Origin: an uncultured Thermomicrobiaceae bacterium
Lineage (GTDB): Bacteria; Chloroflexota; Chloroflexia; Thermomicrobiales; Thermomicrobiaceae
Length of the DNA stretch: 44,306 nucleotides
NCBI GenBank assembly: GCA_938082375.1
Contig: CALKCJ010000032.1
Span: forward strand, 1 to 44,306
Direction of reading: 5' to 3'
Below are positions 1-8,723 of the stretch, one piece after another. Positions within the stretch are counted from its first letter, which is position 1; each line of letters starts with the position of its first letter. The translations under genes were made by a program, and so were the position numbers. The notes under the pieces are model-generated. The model had not been told where the DNA came from and did no database searches. It was given only the letters and a program-made list of their open reading frames with translations.

Positions 1-1
1 G

Positions 2-223
2 GCGGCGCCAGCGCAGATCGGGCCGCACGAGCCGAACGCGCAGTGCTATGGGCATGCGCTGGTGGTCGATCCGTGGGGGACGGTGGTGGCGGAGGCGCCG
101 AACCGGGTGGGGGTGGTGGTGAGCGAGCTCGACTTCAGCTATCTACGCGAGATCCGGGCACAGCTCCCCTCGCTGGCCAACCGCCGCCCGGAGGCCTATC
201 GCGGCTTTCCGGTTACGGTTTGA
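2..223 (+). CDS. Carbon-nitrogen hydrolase (nitrilase superfamily), C-terminal fragment
   Basis: This is the last 73 codons of a gene cut by the window edge. The readable part carries the typical end of nitrilase-superfamily amidohydrolases: a GPHEPNAQCYGHALVVDPWG stretch (the Y-G-H-S/A-x-x-V-D-P-W-G block near the C-terminus), then a strand ending VVVSELD and a final LPSLANRRPEAYRGF motif. Family members hydrolyse omega-amides, N-carbamoyl compounds or nitriles with a Glu-Lys-Cys triad; none of the triad is inside the window, so the substrate cannot be judged. The next gene starts 11 bases downstream on the same strand with a good ribosome binding site, so the two are probably co-transcribed. 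Confidence 0.85.
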   Translation, partial: AAPAQIGPHEPNAQCYGHALVVDPWGTVVAEAPNRVGVVVSELDFSYLREIRAQLPSLANRRPEAYRGFPVTV

Positions 224-234
224 CGGAGGTCGCG

Positions 235-1341
235 ATGCTCGACGTTGCCGTGGTCGGCGCCGGCGTGGTCGGTGCGTCGATCGCCTGGCGGCTGAGCCAA
301 GCCGGCGCGCGGGTGAGGGTTATCGAGCGGTCCCGGCCGGCCGCCGGCACCAGCGGGGCCACCTTCGCCTGGGTGAACGCCAGCGCCAAGTCTCCGCGCG
401 ACTACTTCGAGCTGAACCTCGCCGGGCTGCGGGAGTACCAGCGGCTGGTCGAGGAGCTCGGTGGGGCGCCCTGGTACCACCCCGGCGGCAACCTCGTCTG
501 GGTCGCCGAGGACGAGCTACCGGCCATGCAGCGCCGGGTCGAGGAGCTCTGCGCCTGGGGCTACTGGGCCGAGTGGCGGACGGCACGTGAAGTGCAGCGA
601 GATCTCGAGCCGGGGCTTCGCTTCCCCGACCCGGCGACACAGTTCGTCTTCTACCCTGAAGAAGCATGGATCGACGTCCCGCTGCTGGTGAGCACGCTCC
701 TCGAGCTCGCCCGTTCCGCAGGCGCCGAGGTGATCGAGGACGACCCGGTCGTCGCGATCGAGACGGCCAGCGGGCAGGTGCGCGGCCTGTGCCTGGAGAG
801 CGGGGCGAGCCTGACCGTCGACGCCGTGGTCAATGCGGCGGGCCCCTGGGCCGACCAGGTCGCGGCGCTGCTCTGCCTTCCGCTGCCGCTGGCACCGTCC
901 GCCGGGCTGGTTGTCCGCGTTGCCGTCTCCGGCGAGCCAATCCATCGGGTGCTGCACACACCGGTCGTCAACGTCCGGCCGGAGGGGCCGGGACATGTCG
1001 TGCTCCACCACCGCGACGCCGACGCGCAGATCGGGGATCGCCGCGCGGTCGAGGCGGGAGATCCGCTGTGCTGGATGCTGCTCGAGCGTGCGCGCCAGGT
1101 GCTGGATGGGATCGAGGGTGCCGAGGTCGTGGGGGCGGCGGTCGGCGTCCGACCGATCCCGGCCGATGGCCGCTCGTGCATCGGCGCGGTGCCGGCGGTC
1201 GGCGGCTACTACGAAGCGGTGACGCACAGCGGGGTGACGCTGGGGCCGCTGATCGGCCGGCTGCTGGCGCAGGAGATCCTGACCGGCGAGGTCGAGTCGA
1301 TCGCCGCGCCGTTCCGCCCCGACCGCTTCCCGCGCGGGTAG
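235..1341 (+). CDS. FAD-dependent oxidoreductase, DAO (D-amino acid oxidase/sarcosine oxidase) family
   Basis: A 368-residue protein starting with a Rossmann dinucleotide-binding motif (VVGAGVVGAS, residues about 5-14) followed by the acidic end of the second strand (VIER). The C-terminal part has the family's last FAD-contact region (PADGRSCIGAVP, then GYYEAVTHSGVTLGPLIG). DAO-family enzymes oxidise amines or N-methylated amino acids to imines and pass electrons to oxygen or an acceptor. The start at 235 is preferred because GGAGGT lies just upstream and the Rossmann fold begins at once; an in-frame ATG at 43 would read through the preceding nitrilase-like gene in another frame. The exact substrate is unknown. 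The neighbouring amidohydrolase suggests catabolism of an N-containing compound, which is inference. Confidence 0.85.
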   Translation: MLDVAVVGAGVVGASIAWRLSQAGARVRVIERSRPAAGTSGATFAWVNASAKSPRDYFELNLAGLREYQRLVEELGGAPWYHPGGNLVWVAEDELPAMQRRVEELCAWGYWAEWRTAREVQRDLEPGLRFPDPATQFVFYPEEAWIDVPLLVSTLLELARSAGAEVIEDDPVVAIETASGQVRGLCLESGASLTVDAVVNAAGPWADQVAALLCLPLPLAPSAGLVVRVAVSGEPIHRVLHTPVVNVRPEGPGHVVLHHRDADAQIGDRRAVEAGDPLCWMLLERARQVLDGIEGAEVVGAAVGVRPIPADGRSCIGAVPAVGGYYEAVTHSGVTLGPLIGRLLAQEILTGEVESIAAPFRPDRFPRG

Positions 1342-1353
1342 CAGGCCCGTGAA

Positions 1354-2748
1354 TCAGCTCCCAGGCTGCGCCAGGGCGAGCAACCCGCGCACGTCCGGCG
1401 CCTCCTCGATCGCGGCGATCGCCGCGATGAGTTCTTCGACCCTTGCCAGGGGGAGCGCCAGGGATGCGCACTCGCGGAACTTGGCCAGCAGCTCGTCGCG
1501 GGTGAAGGGACGCTGGGGGCTGCCGCGCGCGAAGCTGGCCTGGGCGCTCAGGCTTCGGCCATCGTGAAGGCGCAGCGTGACCCGGGTGAACATCTGGGTG
1601 AACATCTGGTGGTAGCCGGCCGCCTCGGCTTCAGGGTCGATCGCGACTTCGACACGCGGTACCAGCTCGCGCACGTCGGGTTGTCGCACTCGCTCGTCGG
1701 TGAACTGGGCCAGACCAGCCGCCCGATCAAGCAGCGCCACGGCGACGGCGTAGGGGAGGCTGAACTTTGCCTGCAGCCCGTCGGTCGGGATGGCGTGCAG
1801 CAGCGCGTTCGGCATGTGCCGATTGACGCCGACCTGGATCGACTCGACCTGCTCTGAGTGCACGTCGTGCTCGTGCAGGAGGTCGAGCGAGGCGTCGATG
1901 GCCGGGTGCGTCAGCGATCCGGAGGGCGCCGGCTTGAGCGAGACGCCAGGCTGGAGCAGGCTCCAGGGGGTTGCCGAGCCGGCCGCGCACCACTGCCTCG
2001 TCGAAGCCCCCAGCGTAGGCGCTGCAGAAGCCGCGCGGCGCCTCCAGTACGTTCTCGGCCGCGGTGAACCCGGCAGCCGCGAGCTGCGCTGCCACTACAC
2101 CGTTCTCGGCCGCTCGCCCGGCGTGGAGCGGCTTGGTCATGGTTCCGAACTGCTCCCGCAGCCGGCCGGCCATCGAGGCCGCCACCGAGAGAGCCCGTGC
2201 AATGACCTCCGCATCGCGGGTCAAGAGCCAAACTGCCCCGGCGGCCGCGCCCAGCGCGCCGACCACGCCCGTCGTGTGGAAGCCGGCTTCGTAGAGCCGC
2301 GGGTTGGCGGCTTCCGCCAGCTTGCACGCTACCTCGACGCCGAGCGTGTACGCGGCCAGCGCCTCGCGGCTACTCGCGCCGGTCAGCTCGGCGAGCGCCA
2401 GGACGGCCGGCAGCACCGGTGCCGAAGGGTGGGTGAGCAGGCCATAGACCCGGTCTGGCCGCTCGGCGAGCTGGGTATCGTAGTCGAGCGCGTGGGCAGC
2501 GGCTCCGTTGGCCAGCGCTGCCTGCTGGGCCGGTGCCCGGACTGTCGAGCCGATCACCGTGGCTGAGCGGCCCCACCGGTGCTAGCGATCTGCTCGCGCA
2601 GGATGGCGCTCAGCGGTGCCCGTGACCCGGCGAGCGCCACGCCCAGCGTATCGAGGAGATGGGCGATCGCTTCCCGGCGCACGGCTTCCGGCGCTTCCTC
2701 CGGACGGAACGCGGCGATCCACTCGGCGACATGCCTGGTTAGGCTCAT
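1354..2748 (-). pseudogene. MmgE/PrpD family protein (2-methylcitrate dehydratase-like), two frameshifts
   Basis: Three overlapping reading frames on the minus strand join into one MmgE/PrpD protein of about 464 residues, the usual length of the family. The first piece (2748 to about 2570) ends AILREQIASTGG; the second (about 2565 to 1970) has ALANGAAAHALDYD, typical of the family; the third (about 1966 to 1354) has SGSLTHPAIDASLDL and the conserved DGLQAKFSLPYAVAVAL block. The first break fits loss of one base in the four-base G run (plus-strand CCCC at 2571-2574), which would restore GGGRSATVIGS. The second fits one extra base in the five-base run at 1966-1970, restoring GNPWSLLQPGVSLKP. 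The family includes 2-methylcitrate dehydratase, cis-aconitate decarboxylase and less defined proteins. Either a pseudogene or a gene with two sequencing errors. Confidence 0.85.
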
Positions 2749-2807
2749 CCTTGAGGCAATCCTACTTCCTCTCAGAGGTCGCTCCCGCGCCGAGGGTCAC
2801 CTCGCTC

Positions 2808-3341
2808 TCATCCCCTCATCGTGAGAGCGCCAAACGGGATCAGGATGATCGCATAGACGACGACCAGAGCGAGCCAGGAGAGAACGGCGGTAGCAATGGC
2901 GCGGCCGGTGGTGAAGTCGAGCGCCTGGCGGATCGCGACGACCGTCGTGACCAGCGTCCAGATCGCAACCACGAGTGAAATCAGCCCCCCGAGGAGCGGG
3001 ATCCAGCCGAGCACCAGCAGCAGGCGCGGCGACTGCGCAAAGCCGAGCGTCCGCAGGAGCTGACCCCACGTCGCCTGCGTTTGCGGCGTCGCGAGGAGCC
3101 GCGAGCCGACGAGGTAGGCGACGCCGGCATAGGCAACCCAACTGATTATGGCTGCGACGATGCCTCCGATGAAGGCGCCGATTCGGCCGGTACCGAGGGC
3201 ACCGATGCCAGCGGCGATAGCCCCGAGGACGACCACCAGCAGGGCAGCCGAGGTCGCTCCCTCGTCGTGCTCGACCGCCTCGTAGGTCGCGGTGTCCAGC
3301 CGCGCGGCGCCGATCATGCGCGTCGTCAGCGATGCTTGCAT
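2808..3341 (-). CDS. YIP1-family-like integral membrane protein
   Basis: A 177-residue, very hydrophobic protein with about five predicted membrane segments (roughly residues 31-50, 53-80, 103-120, 120-136 and 145-172). The N-terminal MIGAARLDTATYEAVEHDEGAT segment followed by paired helices resembles small bacterial YIP1 (DUF1282) proteins, whose function is not established. The start at 3341 is chosen because GGGAGGGG precedes it by a few bases; an upstream in-frame start at 3500 would add a non-hydrophobic, low-similarity leader. It is transcribed in the same direction as the broken MmgE/PrpD gene and as the oxidoreductase upstream at 3512-4849. Confidence 0.7.
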   Translation of the reverse strand: MQASLTTRMIGAARLDTATYEAVEHDEGATSAALLVVVLGAIAAGIGALGTGRIGAFIGGIVAAIISWVAYAGVAYLVGSRLLATPQTQATWGQLLRTLGFAQSPRLLLVLGWIPLLGGLISLVVAIWTLVTTVVAIRQALDFTTGRAIATAVLSWLALVVVYAIILIPFGALTMRG

Positions 3342-3511
3342 TGAGCCCCTCCCTTCCACTCTGCTACCGTCCGAACGCGCGCTCACCAGGCTGCAAGCGG
3401 CCATTCCCCTTGCCCGAGAACTCGAGGGAAGCCCATCGTACCGGCACTCCGGAAACCACTCCACACTGCCAGTATCAGGGAGCCGGCCGGACGCCGTCAA
3501 CCGGGTGTGGC

Positions 3512-4849
3512 TCAGGCGATATGCGCCGCCTTGCGGGCGCCGCCAGCCTGGAACCGCGCGTAGCTCAGCGCGCCGATATCGATCGACGGCTTGCCGTCGA
3601 CGATCAGCTCGGCCAGGAGCTGCCCCACGATCGGCCCCAGGGCGAAGCCGTGGCCGCTGAACCCAGTGGCGAAGACGAAGCCGGTCGGCCAGCCCACCTC
3701 GCCAAGCACCGGCAAGGCATCGGGCGTGCTGTCGATCAGGCCGGCCCAGACCCGCTTTACCGGGATGCCCGCCAGAAACGGGAAGTGCCGCACTAGGTTC
3801 TCTCGGCTCCGCGCCACCACGTGAAGGTTCGGAACCGGCTCACCCGGGCGCTCGCAGCACGCCCGAGCTCCGGAGCGAGAGCGGAACTCGCCGAGCAGGT
3901 CGCGCAGCAGCGGGCGGCCGATGTGGATCCGGAAGGCGCGCCGGTTGCGCAGGTAATTGGGTAAGAAGTCCCGCAGGTAGCGGAGCGAGTCGAGCGTCAC
4001 ATCGTGGTCTCCATCCTCGGCGCGGGCGATATAGAAGCTCCCGCCGGGCCGCTGGCGGAAGGCTCCACCCGGTGCCCACACGGCCAACTGCGTGACGGGT
4101 GGCACTGGAGCCGTCTCAGCCACCGTGGCGCGCACGACGAGCTGGGGCAGCCGTAGCCCGATCGTTCGCGCCAGCCGCCCGGAACCGGCCCCCGCAGCAC
4201 AGACCACCACCGGAGCGCGAATCGATCCATGCGCCGTGAGTACAGCGCTTGCCCGCCCGCCAGTCAGCTCGATCCCCTCGGCAGCGCAACCGGTGAGTAC
4301 CGTCACCTGCTTGGCCTGGAGCGCGCGGGCATAGGCGGCCATCACCTTGGGCGGCTCGGCGTGGCCGTCTCCCGGTGTGTACAGCCCACCGATCCACGGG
4401 CCTTCCATCCCCGGGATCAGCTCCGAGATCTCCTTGCGAGTGAGCAGGCGCGTGCCGGTGTCGAAGTCTCGCGTCTGCTCGAGCCAGCGGTGGTAGAACT
4501 CGAGCCGATCGACGTCGTTGGCGAGAGCCAGGATGCCCGACTGTACCCACTCGATGTCAGCGTCCAGTTCTTCTGCAAGGCGCGGCCACAGCAAGTTGGC
4601 GGCCATCATGAGTGGCAACTCGGCCGGGTCGCGGCGCTGCCTCCGGACGAATCCCCAGGCGCGACTCGATTGGTCGGCCCCCAGCTCCCCGCGCTCGACC
4701 AGCACCACCCGCACCTTGCGCTTGGCGAGCTCGTAGGCGGTGGCACAGCCGACGATGCCACCGCCGATCACGACGACGTCGGCTTCGCGCGGAAGCCGCC
4801 CCTCGATCCAGGCCTGTTGCCGGACATCACTCGTGTCTGCCGAACCCAT
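3512..4849 (-). CDS. FAD-dependent oxidoreductase, DAO family (sarcosine/glycine oxidase-like)
   Basis: A 445-residue protein with a Rossmann FAD-binding motif (VVIGGGIVGCATAYEL, residues about 26-41) and VLVERGELGADQSS, the typical continuation in sarcosine oxidase, glycine oxidase and the DAO-type subunits of multi-subunit dehydrogenases. The C-terminal block GLIDSTPDALPVLGEV, then FVFATGFSGHGFALGPIVG, is the conserved FAD/substrate region. It probably oxidises a secondary amine or amino acid. It stands without an obvious partner subunit beside it; an HcnA/HcnB-like pair lies at 30.8-32.4 kb, so a cooperating role is possible but only a guess. The start at 4849 is supported by an upstream GGAAGGGG and the position of the Rossmann fold. 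Confidence 0.85.
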   Translation of the reverse strand: MGSADTSDVRQQAWIEGRLPREADVVVIGGGIVGCATAYELAKRKVRVVLVERGELGADQSSRAWGFVRRQRRDPAELPLMMAANLLWPRLAEELDADIEWVQSGILALANDVDRLEFYHRWLEQTRDFDTGTRLLTRKEISELIPGMEGPWIGGLYTPGDGHAEPPKVMAAYARALQAKQVTVLTGCAAEGIELTGGRASAVLTAHGSIRAPVVVCAAGAGSGRLARTIGLRLPQLVVRATVAETAPVPPVTQLAVWAPGGAFRQRPGGSFYIARAEDGDHDVTLDSLRYLRDFLPNYLRNRRAFRIHIGRPLLRDLLGEFRSRSGARACCERPGEPVPNLHVVARSRENLVRHFPFLAGIPVKRVWAGLIDSTPDALPVLGEVGWPTGFVFATGFSGHGFALGPIVGQLLAELIVDGKPSIDIGALSYARFQAGGARKAAHIA

Positions 4850-5057
4850 CGCGCTGCCCCTTCCCCAGTTGGTCGAAGCTGTCGAGCAGCATACGGCCGG
4901 CGTCGAGCCTAGGCCCTACCCGTGTGGATAGGTTCGAGGACGCGAGTCCGGTGTCGGCTCGGACGCGGGTGGACGGCTGTCGCGCACCACAGCGAGCTGC
5001 TCTGCTTCGGCTCACCTCCTTGCGCGCCTCCGTAGAATTGTCAGTGGAGCGGGAGAG

Positions 5058-5375
5058 ATGGGTCAAGAAGGCCCCTCGGAGGAGACGGAGGTACCGGTGC
5101 GCGGCGAGTACAAGACACCTGGCGGCAAGTTAGTGGCAGTGGAGTTCGACGTGGTGGACGGACGTCTCCACAGCGTGCAGGTGACCGGCGATTTCTTCCT
5201 GGAGCCGCCGGAGGCGCTCGAGCGCATCGCTGGGGCGCTCGAGGGGTTACCAGTCAGGCAGGCAACAGAAGAGTTGATAGCGAAACAGATCCGGGCGAAC
5301 CTCGACGACGGTGTGGAGATGGTCGGCTTTTCGCCAGAGGCGGTGGCGCGAGCAGTGCGGAGGGCATGGTCATGA
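5058..5375 (+). CDS. Lipoate-protein ligase accessory domain (LplB-like, LplA C-terminal domain)
   Basis: A 105-residue protein matching the small accessory domain of lipoate ligases: GEYKTPGGKLVAVEFDV, then a GRLHSVQVTGDFF turn and an EALERIAGALEG helix. In Thermoplasma-type systems this domain is a separate LplB subunit that the catalytic LplA needs to activate lipoate with ATP. Here it precedes LplA and its stop overlaps the LplA start by ATGA at 5372-5375, so the pair is translationally coupled. GGGAGAG lies in front of the start codon. The opposite split order to the usual C-terminal fusion is notable but the content fits the family well. Confidence 0.75.
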   Translation: MGQEGPSEETEVPVRGEYKTPGGKLVAVEFDVVDGRLHSVQVTGDFFLEPPEALERIAGALEGLPVRQATEELIAKQIRANLDDGVEMVGFSPEAVARAVRRAWS

Positions 5376-6184
5376 GCGAGCAGGTCGTGATGCGAGTGGA
5401 GCCGGATGAGGCGCAGGCGCGCTGGCGACGGTACCGCTGGCAACTGCTCTATGGAGAAGCGTTCGACCCAGCCATGCAGATGGCGCTCGATGAGGTACTC
5501 ACTCGGCGCGTGGGCATAGGGCAGCGCTTACCGACGCTCCGCTTCTGGGAATGGACGGCGCCGGCCGTCGTCATCGGGCGCTTCCAATCGCTGCGCAACG
5601 AGGTCGATCAGGAGATGGCGCGCCAGCACGATATCACCGTGGTGCGGCGGATTACCGGCGGTGGTGCGATGCTAACCGAGCCGGGTAAGGTGATCACCTA
5701 CTCGATCTACGCACCGCCGGAGCTGGTCGCTGGCATGTCGTTCGTGGAGTCGTATGCCTTCCTGGATACCTGGGTGATCGAGGCGTTACGCTCACTCGGG
5801 ATCGATGCCTGGTACCAGCCGATCAACGACATCACCTCGGCCGAGGGTAAGATTGGCGGGGCAGCTCAGGCCCGGCGCTTTGGAGCGGTGCTGCACCATG
5901 TGACTATGGCCTACGATATCAGCCCACAAAAGGTCGTCCAGGTACTACGGATCGGCCGGGAGAAGCTGAGCGATAAGGGGATCCGGAGCGCGGAGCGGCG
6001 GGTTGCGCCACTGCGCCAGCAGACGAACCTCCCGCGCGAGACCATCACCGAGCGTATGCTCGAGGTCTTCGCCACGCGGCACGGCCTGGAAGAGGGACGG
6101 TTACAGCCTGAGGAGATCGCGGAGGCCGAGGAACTCGTCCGCACGAAGTTCGGCACGTACGAGTGGACGGCGATCCTTCCGTAG
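5372..6184 (+). CDS. lplA: Lipoate-protein ligase A, catalytic subunit
   Basis: A 270-residue lipoate/biotin ligase-fold protein. Visible motifs are the binding loop RRITGGGAML (residues about 92-101), the NDI segment, and the catalytic-lysine motif AEGKIGGAAQ (Lys about 160) followed by HHVTM. LplA adenylates lipoate (or octanoate) and attaches it to a lysine of E2 or GcvH proteins. The start at 5372 is chosen because it overlaps the upstream stop as ATGA and has GGAGG eight bases ahead; ATG at 5366 is too close to that site. The gene acts with the LplB-like product upstream. A dihydrolipoyl dehydrogenase lies at 17.7 kb, but no lipoylated E2 is in the window. Octanoyltransferase activity cannot be ruled out from sequence alone. 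Confidence 0.85.
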   Translation: MSEQVVMRVEPDEAQARWRRYRWQLLYGEAFDPAMQMALDEVLTRRVGIGQRLPTLRFWEWTAPAVVIGRFQSLRNEVDQEMARQHDITVVRRITGGGAMLTEPGKVITYSIYAPPELVAGMSFVESYAFLDTWVIEALRSLGIDAWYQPINDITSAEGKIGGAAQARRFGAVLHHVTMAYDISPQKVVQVLRIGREKLSDKGIRSAERRVAPLRQQTNLPRETITERMLEVFATRHGLEEGRLQPEEIAEAEELVRTKFGTYEWTAILP

Positions 6185-6639
6185 GCGCGCCAGAGCGACA
6201 GACCGTACAGCCCCGGTCTCGCCACCTGGTTCAACGAGGCGGTAGCTCCTCCTGAAGGTTGAACGTTTGCTCTTCCCCGCGCTCGGGACTGGCGCGCTGG
6301 TCGTGCCCAGCGCGACAGCTCCGGCGCAGAGGGATCCCTGCGGTATCCGGCGTTGTCGTGGGGTACCCTGAGCGATGTGGCTTTCTGCCTTCACCACCTT
6401 CCCCCTCTCCCGCCGCGGGAGAGGGGGTGACGAAGCCGAGGTGAGGGCAGGTGAGCCGGCGTTGGCGGCTGAGCGCGAGGCTCGAGGCTTGTGCACCGGG
6501 ATGCAGGGACACCGGGACGGGATCCAGCGAGGAGAACGTGATCGACCCTCAGGCCGCTCCCTGCTCGCGCCAGTGTTCAGCGCCCGGCCGGGGTGCCGTA
6601 CACTAGGCTCATCTGGACAGGGCTGGCGGGAGGGGAGCG
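6185..6639. other. Gene-poor interval containing one palindromic repeat copy
   Basis: These 455 bases show no convincing gene: the open frames here have no ribosome binding site and no recognisable domain. The only clear structure is the palindromic repeat described separately at 6391-6457. The last bases before 6640 hold the GGGAGGGGAGC ribosome binding site of the next gene. Confidence 0.6.
6391..6457. repeat. Palindromic intergenic repeat, copy A
   Basis: The core is a near-perfect hairpin: arm CCCCCTCTCCCGC at 6401-6413 pairs with GCGGGAGAGGGGG at 6415-6427. It is flanked by GAAGCCG and GGTGAGGGCAGGTGAGCC. The same core and the same GTGAGGGCAGGTGAGC flank recur at 17028-17091 and 17095-17166, so this is a dispersed repeat (REP-like) rather than a unique terminator. 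No T-run follows on either strand. Confidence 0.8.
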
Positions 6640-7848
6640 ATGGGGATCTACGAGCAGCTCGGGGTGCAGCCGGTGATCAACGCGGCCGGGCCACTGACTC
6701 GGCTCGGCGGCATGCCGCTTCATCCGGATGTCCTCGCAGCGATGCGCGAGGCAGCGCAGCAGTGCGTGCCGATGGAGTTGCTCCAGGAGGCGGCCGGGCG
6801 CTTTCTGGCCGAGGTGACCGGCGCCGAGGCTGGCTACGTCACCGCGGGTGCGGCCGCCGGCTTGGCGCTCGCCGCGGCGGCCGCTATCGCGCGGCTCGAC
6901 CCGGCGGCGATGGATCGCTTGCCCGATACCTCCGGGCTCCGGAACGAGATCGTGATCCAGCGCCCACACCTCAACGCCTACACGCGGGCCCTCCGGCTCG
7001 CCGGGGCAAGGCTCATTGAAGTAGGGTATCTCGGCTACCCGGGGCAAGGAATCACCTGGCCCTGGCAGATCGAAGCCGCCATCACCGAGCGGACGGTCGC
7101 CATCGCTTATGCGGTGCAGCCGCCGCCGCACTTGGTCGGGGCGGTTCCGCTCGCAGAGGTAGTCGCCATCGCGCACCGGCACGGGCTGCCGGTGATCGTC
7201 GACGCCGCGGCCGCGCTGCCGCCCACCGAAAACCTGCGCCGGTTCATCGCTGCGGGGGCCGACCTGGTAGCCTTTAGCGGCGGCAAGGCGATCGGTGGGC
7301 CCCAGGCGACGGGAATCCTGGTGGGCCGCGCCGAGCTGATCGATTCGGTCGCGCTCCAGCACCAGGACATGGACGTGTACCCCGAGACCTGGGCCTGGAG
7401 GGAGCGGTTCCTGGAAACAGGTCGTCTTCCAGGCCCGCCGCATCATGGGCTGGGCCGGGCGATGAAGGTCGGCAAGGAGGAGATCGCCGGATTAATCGCT
7501 GCACTGCGGCGCTTCCTCGCGCTCGACCACGCGACCGAGCGGTGTCGCCAGGTGGCCCAGCTCCAGTCAATCCTCGAGGCCGTGGCCGGCCTGCCGGCTG
7601 TTCGCTCGACTGAGCTACGTGACGACCCGGAGGCCGGCTGGCCGGTCGCGATGGTCCGGCTGGACGAGGGAGTGCTCGGGCGGCCGGTCGAAGCCGTCGT
7701 CAACGAGCTGCTCGAGGGTGACCCGGCGGTCGCCGTCTCGCAGAGCGTCCGGCATCAGCGTGGGATTGGGCTACATGCGTCGACGCTGCGGCCAGGAGAG
7801 GCCGAGCTGGTGGCCCAGCGGCTCCGGCAGGTGCTTGGCGCGAACTGA
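6640..7848 (+). CDS. SelA-like PLP-dependent enzyme (selenocysteine synthase/ammonia-lyase family)
   Basis: A 402-residue fold-type I PLP enzyme. It opens with LGVQPVINAAGPLTRLGG, the hallmark start of SelA-like proteins, followed by VTGAEAGYVTAGAAAGLALA (phosphate-binding loop), IVDAAAALPP (Asp about 188 for the pyridine nitrogen) and FSGGKAIGGPQATG with the presumed PLP lysine at about 216. True SelA makes Sec-tRNA; many relatives are instead D-glucosaminate-6-phosphate ammonia-lyase, D-Orn/lysine-like racemase or lyase types. No SelB or Sec tRNA gene is nearby, so a catabolic lyase or aldolase role is likelier. It is followed 32 bases later by a creatininase-family gene, probably in the same operon. 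Confidence 0.8.
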   Translation: MGIYEQLGVQPVINAAGPLTRLGGMPLHPDVLAAMREAAQQCVPMELLQEAAGRFLAEVTGAEAGYVTAGAAAGLALAAAAAIARLDPAAMDRLPDTSGLRNEIVIQRPHLNAYTRALRLAGARLIEVGYLGYPGQGITWPWQIEAAITERTVAIAYAVQPPPHLVGAVPLAEVVAIAHRHGLPVIVDAAAALPPTENLRRFIAAGADLVAFSGGKAIGGPQATGILVGRAELIDSVALQHQDMDVYPETWAWRERFLETGRLPGPPHHGLGRAMKVGKEEIAGLIAALRRFLALDHATERCRQVAQLQSILEAVAGLPAVRSTELRDDPEAGWPVAMVRLDEGVLGRPVEAVVNELLEGDPAVAVSQSVRHQRGIGLHASTLRPGEAELVAQRLRQVLGAN

Positions 7849-7880
7849 GCTCGGAGAGAGGTAAGGAGAGGAGGGCGGAG

Positions 7881-8717
7881 ATGGTCGTCGATGCCTCAGT
7901 CTTCGGCTCCGGGCAGCGGACGCGACTGGGTCGCACCGTCCACTGGCAGGAGATGTGGCGGCATGAGCTGCTGGAGGCGCTTGAGCACGACCCGATAGTG
8001 ATCGTGCCGCTGGGGTCGGTGGAGCAGCACGGGCCGCACTGTCCGATGGACGTCGACATCAGCCATACCCAGGCGCTCGCAGTTGAGACGGCGCTCGCGA
8101 TCACTGAGTTCCCGGTGATCGTCGCGCCGCCGGTCTGGATCGGCCTGACCCACTACAACATGGGTGAAGTCGGCACCATCACCGCGAGCGTCGAGACCTA
8201 CATCGCCCTGGTCTCCGAGGTCTGCCGCAGTATCTGGGCCAACGGGTTTCGCCGGATCATCCTGCTCAATGGCCACGGCGGCAACCGTGACATCATCCGG
8301 GTCATCTCGATCAAGCTTGCTGAGGAGGATATCTGGGTGCTGCCGATCACCTACTGGGAGATGGTGCCGGGAATCCTGCAGCAGCATGCCGAGACTGACC
8401 GCGGCTTCATCGGGCACGGCGGCGAGTGGGAGACCTCGCTCCAGCTCTACCTGCGGCCCAGCCTGATCGACCGCTCCCGCATGGTGGCCGACCCCGAGCG
8501 GGAGCCGAACTTCACGCCGGACATCCTCGCCTTCACCGGATTTCCGGAGCGTCGCCGCGAGCGGGAGCACGGGGTGCATGGCAACCCGCTAACGGCCTCG
8601 GCGGAGAAGGGCCAGCTGCTCTTCAACGCGGCGAAGGAGCGTCTGATCGAGGTCTGTCGGCAATTTCACCGCCTGCCGGTGTGGCAGTATCGCCAATTTG
8701 GCTCGCACTGCCCATGA
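7881..8717 (+). CDS. Creatininase-family metal-dependent amidohydrolase
   Basis: A 278-residue protein with the full set of creatininase-fold metal ligands: PLGSVEQHGPH (Glu48, His50), MDVDISHT (Asp59), LLNGHGGN (His132) and IGHGGEWETS (Glu182). Members hydrolyse cyclic or linear amides (creatinine, mycofactocin precursor peptide, formamidopyrimidines) using two metal ions. The AGGAGAGGAGG stretch upstream gives a strong ribosome binding site. Position behind the SelA-like gene suggests joint degradation of a small amide or amino sugar, which is inference. No mycofactocin genes are present, so an MftE role is unlikely. The gene ends six bases before the stop of a convergent small gene. Confidence 0.85.
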   Translation: MVVDASVFGSGQRTRLGRTVHWQEMWRHELLEALEHDPIVIVPLGSVEQHGPHCPMDVDISHTQALAVETALAITEFPVIVAPPVWIGLTHYNMGEVGTITASVETYIALVSEVCRSIWANGFRRIILLNGHGGNRDIIRVISIKLAEEDIWVLPITYWEMVPGILQQHAETDRGFIGHGGEWETSLQLYLRPSLIDRSRMVADPEREPNFTPDILAFTGFPERRREREHGVHGNPLTASAEKGQLLFNAAKERLIEVCRQFHRLPVWQYRQFGSHCP

Positions 8718-8723
8718 GGAGGG

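Noticed and set aside
6401-6427. Rho-independent terminator after the lipoate ligase gene
   Set aside because: No T-run follows the stem, and the same palindrome recurs elsewhere with shared flanks, so it is treated as a dispersed repeat.
6640-7848. True selenocysteine synthase (selA)
   Set aside because: No selB, selD or Sec tRNA is nearby, and the context with a creatininase-family gene fits a catabolic SelA-like enzyme better.
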